From Duganella phyllosphaerae (GTDB taxonomy: Bacteria > Pseudomonadota > Gammaproteobacteria > Burkholderiales > Burkholderiaceae_D), in the NCBI RefSeq assembly GCF_001758785.1, contig NZ_LROM01000093.1, forward strand, positions 1 through 64,000: DNA of 64,000 nt, in the 5' to 3' direction. The notes under the pieces are model-generated. The model saw only the letters and a list, made by a program, of their open reading frames with translations, was not told the DNA's origin and made no database searches. This document shows positions 56,846-64,000 of the stretch, piece by piece. A program made the translations under genes and the position numbers. How positions within the stretch are numbered: the first letter of the stretch is position 1; every line of letters starts with the position of its first letter.

Positions 56846-57298
56846 TCACAGCACCGAGATCAGGTTCACTTCGAATTTCAACGGCTGGCCAGCCAGCGGA
56901 TGGTTGAAATCGAATAAACAGGTTTCCGTACCGAGCTCGCGCAAGATGCCGGCAAAGCGGCCGCCACCGGGTGCGGCAAAATCCACCAGGTCGCCGATTT
57001 TATAGTCGGCATCGGGCGCCGAGTTGGCGTCGAGCGTGGCGCGCGACACTTCCCGTATCAGTTCCGGGTTGCGCGGACCGAAGCCCACGCCAGGTTCGAG
57101 CTCGAAGGTCTTGTGCGTGCCTTCCGGCATGCCGAGCAGCAGTTCTTCGAGCACCGGCGCCAATTGCCCCTGGCCCAGCATCAGCGTGGCCGGCGTGCCG
57201 CCAAAAGTGGTGACGATATCTTTGCCATCCACGGAGGCCAGGCGGTAATGCAGGGTGAGATAGGCCGACGGGGTGACGACAGGTTGCTCGTTAGACAT
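56846..57298 (-). CDS. fkpB: FKBP-type peptidyl-prolyl isomerase (SlpA/FkpB)
   Basis: A 150-aa protein from ATG 57298. Features are VTPSAYLTLHYRLA, the GMPEGTHKTFELEPGVGFG flap, and a C-terminal DFNHPLAGQPLKFEV, the SlyD/SlpA signature. It aids protein folding. It lies just upstream of ispH on the same strand, as in many proteobacteria. Confidence 0.9.
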   Translation of the reverse strand: MSNEQPVVTPSAYLTLHYRLASVDGKDIVTTFGGTPATLMLGQGQLAPVLEELLLGMPEGTHKTFELEPGVGFGPRNPELIREVSRATLDANSAPDADYKIGDLVDFAAPGGGRFAGILRELGTETCLFDFNHPLAGQPLKFEVNLISVL

Positions 57299-57409
57299 GA
57301 CGTGAATTCGGTAAGCTGACAAAGGCTGTATTGTAAGCCACCTTGCCTGATTCGGCCCGGTCACCTGGTCAGGTACGCGATATTGCCTGCACAAACTATA
57401 ATCGGCCCC

Positions 57410-58630
57410 ATGGCGCATCAATTCAAACATCCGATTTTTGCCACGCTACTCAAGTGGGTTGCCCTGTCATGCCTGATCGGCGTGCTGGCCGGCGCTGCCT
57501 CGGCCGCATTCCTGCTCGCGCTCGACGCGGTCACGCAGTGGCGCGGCCAATATCGCTGGCTGATCTGGCTGTTGCCGGTGGCCGGTTTCGCGGTGGCGTG
57601 GCTGTACCGGCGCCATGGCGCCGGCAGCGACGCCGGCATTAATTTGCTGATCAACGAAACCCGTGTGCCCACGAAAACCATCCCGCTGCGCATGGCACCG
57701 CTGGTGTTGTTCGGCACCCTGGCCTCGCACCTGTTCGGCGCGTCGGTCGGGCGCGAGGGTACGGCGGTGCAGATGGGCAGCGCCTTGTCCGACCAGCTGA
57801 GCAAACTGTTCAAGGTGAGCGATCACACCCGCACCGTGATCATCACCGCCGGCATGGCAGCCGGCTTCGCCTCCGTGTTCGGCACGCCGGTTGCTGGCGC
57901 CATCTGGGGCATCGAGGTGGTGGCGATCGGCGGCATGGCCGCCAGCGCCCTGCTGCCCTGCCTGCTGTCGGCCGTGGTCGCACACTTCGTCACGCTGGGC
58001 CTGGGTGCCCACCACATGCATTACGCGGCCGGCGCCATGCCAGCGCTGGGCTGGCTGCCGTTGCTGCTGGTGGCCGCGGCCGGCGTGGCGTTCGGCCTGG
58101 CGGCGCGGGCGTTCAGCGGCGCGATCCGTGGCTTCTCCAGCTTGTTCAAGCGCTGGGTGTCCAACAGCCTGCTGCGCCCGGTCATCGGCGGCGTGGCGAT
58201 CGTGATTTTTGCCATGACAGTCAGTAGCGCCGACCGCTACCTGGGCCTGGGCTTGCCGGTGCTACAGCAAGCGTTCTCGGGCCAGGTGGCGCCTCAGGAT
58301 TTCCTGGTCAAGCTGATCATGACCGCCTGGTCGATCGCCAGCGGCTTCAAGGGCGGCGAGGTGACGCCGCTGTTTTTTGTGGGCGCCACGCTCGGCCACG
58401 TACTGGCGCCCCTGCTGCAGCTGCCGCCACCGTTCCTGGCGGCCGTTGGGCTGGCCGCCGTGTTCGCCGGTGCGTCGAACACGCCGCTGGCCTCCACCAT
58501 CATCGCTATCGAACTGTTCGGCTTCGACATCGCCGCGTACGCCGCTGTGGGCTGCGCGGTCAGCTACCTGGTTTCCGGGCGCCAGGGCATTTATGCCGCG
58601 CAGCGCCTGCTCTATCCGAAACCTCGCTAA
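57410..58630 (+). CDS. CLC-family antiporter of the fluoride (CLC-F) type
   Basis: A 406-aa membrane protein from ATG 57410. The ion-pathway motifs deviate from chloride CLCs: GINLLINE (76-83) replaces [15 protein letters not shown] (114-123) has Thr where chloride types have Pro, and KGGEVTPLF (314-322) replaces GxFxP. This trio matches CLC-F fluoride/proton antiporters. It likely expels fluoride. No fluoride riboswitch was recognised upstream. Confidence 0.75.
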   Translation: MAHQFKHPIFATLLKWVALSCLIGVLAGAASAAFLLALDAVTQWRGQYRWLIWLLPVAGFAVAWLYRRHGAGSDAGINLLINETRVPTKTIPLRMAPLVLFGTLASHLFGASVGREGTAVQMGSALSDQLSKLFKVSDHTRTVIITAGMAAGFASVFGTPVAGAIWGIEVVAIGGMAASALLPCLLSAVVAHFVTLGLGAHHMHYAAGAMPALGWLPLLLVAAAGVAFGLAARAFSGAIRGFSSLFKRWVSNSLLRPVIGGVAIVIFAMTVSSADRYLGLGLPVLQQAFSGQVAPQDFLVKLIMTAWSIASGFKGGEVTPLFFVGATLGHVLAPLLQLPPPFLAAVGLAAVFAGASNTPLASTIIAIELFGFDIAAYAAVGCAVSYLVSGRQGIYAAQRLLYPKPR

Positions 58631-58785
58631 CAACCTGTCCCGGCAGGAACCGAAGCGCTGATCGCGCACACCGGCAGCGCCTCGCCCTGCCGCGAGCGGC
58701 GCTAACCGCCGCACGCTTGATATGCGCCGGTTCGGCGCTGCGCCTGCTGCGCATAATGGCCAGACCATCCGCGCGGAGAATCCCG

Positions 58786-59460
58786 ATGACGATCAACCAG
58801 TGGCCGAAACACCAGCGTCCGCGCGAGCGCCTGATCCGTGATGGCGCCGGCGCGCTGTCCGATGCGGAATTGCTGGCAATCTTCCTGCGCGTGGGCGTGC
58901 GTGGCAGCGACGCGGTCCAGCTGGGTCAGCAGGCCATGCACCACTTCGGCTCCCTGCAACGACTATTCGGCGCAACCCTGCTCGAGTTCTCGGCAATTAA
59001 CGGCATGGGGCCGGCCAAGTTCGCCCAGCTGCAGGCGGTGATGGAACTGGCCCGGCGCGCCATGCTCGAAGAACTGCGCAACCCCACCACGCTGGGCTCG
59101 CCGCAGGCGGTCAAGCAATACCTGCGGCTGCTGTTCAATGGCCGCACTTTCGAATCGTTTTACGTGCTGTTCCTCGACGTTAAAAACCGCCTGGTCGATG
59201 TGAAGGAATTGTTTCGCGGCACCTTGACCCACACCAGCGTGTATCCACGCGAGGTGGTCAAGGAAGCGCTGGCGCGCAATGCCGCCAGCATCATGCTGGC
59301 CCACAACCATCCATCGGGCACGCAAGACCCGAGCGAGGCCGATTTACGGCTCACCAGGGCCCTGGTGCAGGCGCTGGCGCTGGTCGATATCCGCATCCTC
59401 GATCATTTTGTGGTGGCCGGACAGCACGTCCATTCGTTCGCCGAGCATGGACAATTATAG
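58786..59460 (+). CDS. radC: DNA repair protein RadC
   Basis: A 224-aa protein. An N-terminal helix-hairpin-helix ([19 protein letters not shown]) and a JAB/MPN metal site with [16 protein letters not shown] (around 165-180). ATG 58786 is the start (GAGAA upstream). Its biochemical role is still uncertain in the family. It precedes rpmB, the usual order. Confidence 0.93.
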   Translation: MTINQWPKHQRPRERLIRDGAGALSDAELLAIFLRVGVRGSDAVQLGQQAMHHFGSLQRLFGATLLEFSAINGMGPAKFAQLQAVMELARRAMLEELRNPTTLGSPQAVKQYLRLLFNGRTFESFYVLFLDVKNRLVDVKELFRGTLTHTSVYPREVVKEALARNAASIMLAHNHPSGTQDPSEADLRLTRALVQALALVDIRILDHFVVAGQHVHSFAEHGQL

Positions 59461-59613
59461 GTTTACCCCTGTTGGCTCAAGGGTTTACGCGCAATTGTTA
59501 AATTTTACCAGATGCACATGACACCATTGTTTTTCACAAGTCATTGAATATCCTAAGTTTTTTGGATATACTCTCGTTTTTCCAATTGTGGAATGTCTTT
59601 TAAGGAGTGCGTT

Positions 59614-59850
59614 ATGGCACGTGTTTGCCAAGTTACTGGGAAGAAGCCGATGGTCGGCAACAATGTTTCCCACGCAAACAACAAAACCAAACGTCGTTTC
59701 CTGCCTAACCTGCAGAACCGTCGTATTTTTGTTGAATCTGAAAACCGCTGGGTCTCCCTGCGTCTGTCCAACGCTGGTCTGCGCGTAATCGACAAGGTCG
59801 GCATCGATGCCGTTCTGACCGACATGCGTGCCCGTGGCGAAAAAGTCTAA
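59614..59850 (+). CDS. rpmB: 50S ribosomal protein L28
   Basis: A 78-aa basic protein ([16 protein letters not shown]... [11 protein letters not shown]), highly conserved. ATG 59614 with TAAGGAG. It is co-transcribed with rpmG, 13 bp downstream. An AT-rich promoter-like stretch precedes it. Confidence 0.97.
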   Translation: MARVCQVTGKKPMVGNNVSHANNKTKRRFLPNLQNRRIFVESENRWVSLRLSNAGLRVIDKVGIDAVLTDMRARGEKV

Positions 59851-59863
59851 TTAGGGAGCTACC

Positions 59864-60031
59864 ATGGCAAAAACTGGCCGCGACAAAATCAAGCTGGAAT
59901 CGACCGCAGGTACTGGTCACTTCTACACCACCACCAAGAACAAGCGCACCATGCCTGCTAAAATGGAGATCATGAAGTTCGATCCTAAAGCACGCAAGCA
60001 CGTCGCTTACAAAGAAACCAAGATCAAGTAA
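59864..60031 (+). CDS. rpmG: 50S ribosomal protein L33
   Basis: A 55-aa protein ([16 protein letters not shown]... ending KETKIK). It lacks the zinc-binding cysteines, so it is the zinc-independent form. It is short, follows rpmB with a GGGAG site, and is closed by a strong terminator. Confidence 0.95.
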   Translation: MAKTGRDKIKLESTAGTGHFYTTTKNKRTMPAKMEIMKFDPKARKHVAYKETKIK

Positions 60032-60049
60032 TTGATCGCCGTTTCCTGA

Positions 60050-60075
60050 AAAACCACCCTCGGGTGGTTTTTTTT
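60050..60075 (+). terminator. Rho-independent terminator of rpmB-rpmG
   Basis: AAAACCACCC and GGGTGGTTTT with a 2-base loop, then a T tract (60069-60075). Confidence 0.9.
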
Positions 60076-60098
60076 CGTCTCCGACGTTGTATCGGGAC

Positions 60099-60123
60099 GA
60101 AAAAAACCCCGCATGATGCGGGG
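60099..60123 (-). terminator. Rho-independent terminator of the desaturase gene
   Basis: CCCCGCAT/ATGCGGGG stem (60107-60114, 60116-60123) with an A tract on the plus strand, which is a T tract in the minus transcript. It faces the rpmG terminator. Confidence 0.85.
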
Positions 60124-60146
60124 CCTTTGTTACCAGCAGCGATCGC

Positions 60147-61349
60147 TCAAGCGTAGCTGCGCAACCGCAGCGAGAACTCCTGCAGTGACTTGATGCCCGA
60201 CGCTTCGGCGCGGTTGCACCAGTCTTGCAGCTTGTGCAGCAGCTGCTCGCGGGTGAAGTGCGAACGCTCCCAGATCACGCCCAGCTCCACGCGCATGGTG
60301 TGCATGGTTTCCAGCGCCTTGCTGTGCTGGAACAGCTCGATCAGCTGCTCCTGCTGCGGCGCCGCCAGCTTGCCCGGTTCGCGCTGCAACAGCTTGCGCG
60401 ACGAACGCAGGAAGCGCGATTCGAGCTGGGCCTTCTCTTTCAGGTGCTCGCGCTCTTCCTTCCAGGCCGATTTGACCGACTTGGCGTACTTGGCCATCAC
60501 GTCGTAACGGTTGGCAATGACGGACGCCAGGGTGTCGAAGTCCGCTTCCATTTTGCCCTTGGCAAACTTGGGCTCCGGTGCGCGGCGCTTGACCTTGGCC
60601 AGGCCGACGATTTCCAGCGCGCGGATATACGCCCAGCCGATGTCGAACTCGTACCACTTGGACGACAGCTTGGCCGACGTGGCAAACGTGTGGTGGTTGT
60701 TGTGCAATTCTTCGCCACCGATCAGGATGCCGAACGGGATGATGTTGGTGGCCGCATCGCTGCAATCGTAGTTGCGGTAGCCCCAGTAGTGGCCGATGCC
60801 GTTGATGATGCCGGCAGCAGTGACCGGAATCCACATCATCTGCACGGCCCACACGCTGATACCGATCACGCCGAACAGGGCGAAATTAATGAAAAACAGC
60901 GCAACCACGCCCGAAGCCGAAAAGCGCGTGTACAGGTTGCGCTCGATCCAGTCGTCAGGAGTGCCATGACCGTACTTTTCCATGGTTTCCAGGTTTTTCG
61001 ATTCGGCGCGATACAGTTCGGCGCCTTCCCAGAATACTTTTTTGATGCCACGCGTGACCGGGCTGTGCGGGTCTTCTTCGGTATCGCACTTGGCGTGGTG
61101 CTTGCGGTGGATTGACGCCCACTCCTTGGTGACCTGGCCCGTGGTGAGCCACAGCCAGAAACGGAAGAAATGGCTGGGGATCGCATGCAACTCGAGCGCA
61201 CGGTGCGCCTGGTGGCGGTGCAGATAAATCGTCACGCTGGCGATGGTGATGTGAGTCACGATCAGCGTGTAAAAAAACACTTCCCAGGCACTCAGGCGGG
61301 TAACACCATTAGCCAGAAAATCCAGTACAGCGTGTAAACTCAAGCTCAT
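60147..61349 (-). CDS. Fatty acid desaturase (delta-9 type)
   Basis: A 400-aa membrane enzyme. Three histidine boxes: HRHQAHR, IHRKHHAKCD and ELHNNHHTF, the di-iron set of acyl desaturases. Membrane helices surround them; the C-terminal 120 residues are a soluble helical extension (EEREHLKEKAQLESRFL), unusual in length. ATG 61349 is chosen; two upstream ATGs give a longer tail. It probably introduces a double bond into membrane acyl chains, giving cold adaptation. Confidence 0.88.
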   Translation of the reverse strand: MSLSLHAVLDFLANGVTRLSAWEVFFYTLIVTHITIASVTIYLHRHQAHRALELHAIPSHFFRFWLWLTTGQVTKEWASIHRKHHAKCDTEEDPHSPVTRGIKKVFWEGAELYRAESKNLETMEKYGHGTPDDWIERNLYTRFSASGVVALFFINFALFGVIGISVWAVQMMWIPVTAAGIINGIGHYWGYRNYDCSDAATNIIPFGILIGGEELHNNHHTFATSAKLSSKWYEFDIGWAYIRALEIVGLAKVKRRAPEPKFAKGKMEADFDTLASVIANRYDVMAKYAKSVKSAWKEEREHLKEKAQLESRFLRSSRKLLQREPGKLAAPQQEQLIELFQHSKALETMHTMRVELGVIWERSHFTREQLLHKLQDWCNRAEASGIKSLQEFSLRLRSYA

Positions 61350-61497
61350 TCTCCAAAAGAGGCCTGCCATGCAACGAGGCGGAACCGCCAACATTGCAGG
61401 TTAAAACAGGCGCAAAAAGTCAATCTGTCTCATGCACAGTACGTCATTGTACGATGATTTAACGCCGAGTTGACGATCTTGGTCCAACCGGCCCTGA

Positions 61498-62835
61498 CTA
61501 AGTTTTCGGCACGGTCGTGCTTTCTACCGGCAGCATCGCATCGGGCAGGGTGCCGAGGATGCGCATTTCTCGCTGCGGGAATGGCACGGAAATCTGGTTT
61601 TCCTTGAGCGCGCGCCAGATCGCGCGGTTGACATCCGATGTCACACCACCGCGGCCGTTTTCCGGATCGCTGATCCAGAAACTCAGTTGCAGGTCGAGCC
61701 CGTCAGCCCCAAAGCTGAGCAAGGTGGCCGATGGTCCCTTGTCCTTGAGCACGCGTGGCACGGTGCGCGCCGCCTCTTCCAGCAGCGCCAGTACCATGTC
61801 CACGTCGGTTTCATACGCCACCGAGACCTTGGTCGCAATATTGACCATGCTGTTGGTCAGCGACGAGTTCTGCACCGCGCCCGACACCAGCATTTCGTTC
61901 GGCACGATCGACTCCATGCCGTCCAGGCCCTGCAACACCGTGTAGCGCGTGTTGATTTGCGTAACGCGGCCGCTGAATTTGTCGACCGTGATCATGTCGC
62001 CGATGGTGAGACTACGGTCGAGCAAGATCACGAAGCCCGACACGTAGTTGCTGGCAATCTTTTGCAGGCCGAGACCGAGACCCACACCGAGCGCACCGCC
62101 GAACACCGACAGCACGGTGAGGTCGATTCCCACCAGCGACAGGCTCAGCAGCACAGCGACGAGGATCAGCACGGCGCGCGCGGTGCGCGACACCACCACC
62201 CGCAGGTTGGTGTGCATGCCCTGCATTTTCATCAGCCACTCTTCGAGCGCGGTACCGGCCCACAGCGCCAGCATCAACAGCACCACCACCGAGATGGCGG
62301 CCTGCAAAATGTCGGCGATGGTGACCTTGTACTTACCCAGCGGCAAGAAGGTGTGATCGAGAAAATAGAATACTTCGTCCCACATGCCGGTGATGTAGAG
62401 CACGTAAGCGGCCCACACCAGCAACTGGAACAGTTTTTCGAACGAGACCATGCCAGGGCTGACCTCGCGATGACGCGCAAACACGCGGCGCAAGATATAG
62501 AAGGTGAAGCGGATCGCCGCCAGCGCGCCGAAGATCGGCATGGCCACGTTGATCAGGTTGGTGTGCGGCATGTATTGGCGCAACACCAGGCGCGATATCC
62601 ACAGCAAACACATGATGGCCAGCGGCCCCATCACGCTGCCGAAACTTTCGACGCCGAAGCGGGCCACGTTGCCCTGGTTTTCATTGCGCCCGAAACGGGT
62701 ACGCAACATCCTGGCCAGGGTCCAGCCCAACACGATAGAAGCAACGATGGCGCCCAGTTGCCACACCAGCAAAATATTCTTGAAGTCGCCGGTAACGTCG
62801 TCGATCAGTTTAAGCAGCGGCTGTTGTGGTGTCAT
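61498..62835 (-). CDS. MscS-family mechanosensitive channel
   Basis: A 445-aa protein from ATG 62835. Several membrane helices precede the MscS pore region FGGALGVGLGLGLQKIASNYVSGF (Gly/Ala rich) and the beta domain ILLDRSLTIGDMITVDKFSGRV. It releases solutes on hypo-osmotic shock. No gating or cyclic-nucleotide domain is seen. Confidence 0.9.
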   Translation of the reverse strand: MTPQQPLLKLIDDVTGDFKNILLVWQLGAIVASIVLGWTLARMLRTRFGRNENQGNVARFGVESFGSVMGPLAIMCLLWISRLVLRQYMPHTNLINVAMPIFGALAAIRFTFYILRRVFARHREVSPGMVSFEKLFQLLVWAAYVLYITGMWDEVFYFLDHTFLPLGKYKVTIADILQAAISVVVLLMLALWAGTALEEWLMKMQGMHTNLRVVVSRTARAVLILVAVLLSLSLVGIDLTVLSVFGGALGVGLGLGLQKIASNYVSGFVILLDRSLTIGDMITVDKFSGRVTQINTRYTVLQGLDGMESIVPNEMLVSGAVQNSSLTNSMVNIATKVSVAYETDVDMVLALLEEAARTVPRVLKDKGPSATLLSFGADGLDLQLSFWISDPENGRGGVTSDVNRAIWRALKENQISVPFPQREMRILGTLPDAMLPVESTTVPKT

Positions 62836-62875
62836 CGTGGGATCTGTGGTGTGGTATTGGAACCCGCAAAGCAAA

Positions 62876-62905
62876 GGGGTCGGACCCCGTGCGGGGTCCG
62901 ACCCC
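62876..62905. repeat. GGGGTC tandem palindrome (REP-like)
   Basis: GGGGTCGGACCCC (62876-62888) and GGGGTCCGACCCC (62893-62905), each a palindrome and together a hairpin with a GTGC loop. It lies between the MscS-type gene and the rRNA methyltransferase gene. Its GGGGTC core also occurs in the element near 51,820. Confidence 0.7.
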
Positions 62906-62931
62906 AGAGGGGGCTGTGCGGGGTATAAAAG

Positions 62932-64000
62932 TTACTCTTCTTCTGCTTCGTCTTTCACCGGCACGACCTTCTTGGCCATCGGCTTGCGCTCGAACACGGC
63001 AGCGAAGAAGCCATCGGTCTGGTGCTTGTGCGGCAGCAATTTGAGGAAGTCGCCCATGTCCAGGTCGATCTTCTGCTCGGCCAGCACTTTGCTCATCGGT
63101 ACCAGCTCGAAGTCCGGGTGGGCTGCCAGGAACTGGTTGGCGATGAAGTCGTTCTCTTCGTCGAGGAAGCTGCAGGTGGCGTACACCAGGCGGCCGCCGC
63201 CCTTGAGCAGGCGCGCGGCGCCGTCCAGGATCGCGGCTTGCTTGACCTGCATTTCAGCGACAGCGCTTTCCTGCTGGCGCCATTTCACGTCCGGGTTGCG
63301 GCGCAGGGTACCGAGGCCCGAGCACGGCGCATCGACCAGCACGCGGTCGATCTTGCCAGCCAGGCGCTTGATCTTGGCGTCACGCTCGTGCGCGATCAGC
63401 ACCGGGTGCACATTGGACAGGCCGCTGCGCGCCAGGCGCGGCTTGAGCTTGGCCAGGCGTTTTTCGGAAACGTCGAACGCGTACAGGCGGCCGGTGTTGC
63501 GCATGGTCGCGCCCAGTGCCAGCGTCTTGCCGCCGGCGCCGGCGCAAAAGTCCACCACCATTTCGCCGCGCTTGGCGCCGACCACGGCCGACAGGATCTG
63601 GCTGCCCTCGTCCTGCACTTCGATATGGCCGTCCTTGAACAACGGCAGGTTTTGCAGCTGCGGCTTTTGCAGCACGCGCAGGCCCAGCGGTGCGAACGGC
63701 GTGGGCGTGGCGCGGATCGGCGCTTCGGCCAGGGTAGCGATGACGTCGTCGCGGTTCGCCTTGATAGCGTTCACGCGCAGGTCCAGCGGCGCCGGCTGGT
63801 TCATGCCATCGGCCAGCAGCAGGGTTTCTTCTTCGCCCATTTGCGCCACCAGCTTGTCGAACAGCCACTTGGGCATGTTCGATCGGCTCGACTTGTGCAT
63901 CACCTTGCGGTCGATTTGCAAAATGCGCTCGACCCACTGCACTTCATCGTCGGTCAGACCACCGAGCGACTCGACACCAACGGCGTCGGCCATGCCCAGC
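62932..64000 (-). CDS. rsmB: RsmB/RsmF-type 16S rRNA (cytosine-C5) methyltransferase, 5' end beyond the window
   Basis: The visible part (about 355 residues) is the catalytic domain: VVDFCAGAGGKTLALGA (SAM binding), DRVLVDAPCSGLGTLRRNPD with the PCSG nucleophile region, and VYATCSFLDEEN with the second catalytic Cys. The C-terminus is charged (AKKVVPVKDEAEEE). The frame stays open to the window edge, so the true start and N-terminal domain lie further right. RsmB is favoured; RsmF or a related paralogue is possible. Confidence 0.8.
   Translation of the reverse strand, partial: LGMADAVGVESLGGLTDDEVQWVERILQIDRKVMHKSSRSNMPKWLFDKLVAQMGEEETLLLADGMNQPAPLDLRVNAIKANRDDVIATLAEAPIRATPTPFAPLGLRVLQKPQLQNLPLFKDGHIEVQDEGSQILSAVVGAKRGEMVVDFCAGAGGKTLALGATMRNTGRLYAFDVSEKRLAKLKPRLARSGLSNVHPVLIAHERDAKIKRLAGKIDRVLVDAPCSGLGTLRRNPDVKWRQQESAVAEMQVKQAAILDGAARLLKGGGRLVYATCSFLDEENDFIANQFLAAHPDFELVPMSKVLAEQKIDLDMGDFLKLLPHKHQTDGFFAAVFERKPMAKKVVPVKDEAEEE

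Noticed and set aside
57299-57409. Fluoride riboswitch upstream of the CLC-F-like gene
   Set aside because: I could not find the conserved pseudoknot sequence in the 110-bp leader; a covariance-model search would settle it.
61687-62928. 413-codon plus-strand frame antisense to the MscS channel gene
   Set aside because: His/Gln/Arg-rich composition typical of antisense reading; MscS motifs are on the minus strand.

Overview
The right-hand 28.5 kb (about 35,555-64,000) is ordinary chromosome of a high-GC betaproteobacterium. It most resembles the Oxalobacteraceae (Massilia/Duganella/Janthinobacterium group). The reasons are gene content and order: aat-bpt, a cysTWA-cysB sulfate cluster, a PHA phasin, fkpB-ispH, radC-rpmB-rpmG, a fatty-acid desaturase and GGGGTC-type intergenic palindromes. 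The genus is an inference from reading, not from a search.

The left 35.5 kb is a mobile genomic island. It abuts the 3' end of an initiator tRNA-fMet gene (35,555-35,631, minus strand), and a tyrosine recombinase gene begins 15 bp from the tRNA end. No second copy of the tRNA 3' end was found by eye, so the other island end probably lies left of the window. Parts, left to right: (1) 1-5.8 kb, debris and cargo: a repeat array resembling an IS21-type terminus, a truncated membrane protein, a frameshifted hypothetical gene, a membrane protein, AraC- and XRE-type regulators, a lipoprotein and a small membrane protein. (2) 5.9-9.1 kb, an OLD-type ATPase/TOPRIM nuclease paired with a HEPN-motif protein. 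(3) 9.5-22.6 kb, mobilisation and maintenance: a MobF relaxase with helicase, two relaxosome-like small proteins, a second integrase facing an excisionase-like HTH gene, a degenerate S24/UmuD-like protein, a sigma-like protein, a VirD4/TraG-type coupling protein and an ArdC-type antirestriction protein. No mating-pore (VirB) genes are present, so the visible part looks like an integrative mobilisable element. (4) 22.9-33.9 kb, a dense defence block: a large ABC ATPase with a Rad50-like CPLC hook (RloC/PrrC-like); a tight four-gene operon gajA-gajB-HNH-PD-(D/E)XK (Gabija with two extra nuclease genes); then, divergently, an HNH protein followed by a KAP-type P-loop NTPase. (5) 33.9-35.5 kb, the integrase next to the tRNA.

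The most interesting material is the defence block. The gajA-gajB pair is a known type. Its two added nuclease genes are spaced 15 and 33 bp apart on the same strand, which suggests an extended Gabija operon. The HEPN/OLD pair, the HNH/KAP pair and the hook ATPase are further candidate antiviral modules on the same island.

The chromosomal part runs: NUDIX hydrolase, aat and bpt (N-end rule), pyrD, an aldo/keto reductase, seven co-directional sulfur/redox genes (sbp, a 1-Cys peroxiredoxin, a TauE-type permease, cysT, cysW, cysA, cysB), dgkA, an IclR regulator, pbpG, a nitroreductase and EamA exporter pair, a phasin, livHMGF, ispH and fkpB, a CLC-F-like antiporter, radC, rpmB-rpmG, a desaturase, a MscS-type channel and an RsmB-type rRNA methyltransferase cut by the window end.
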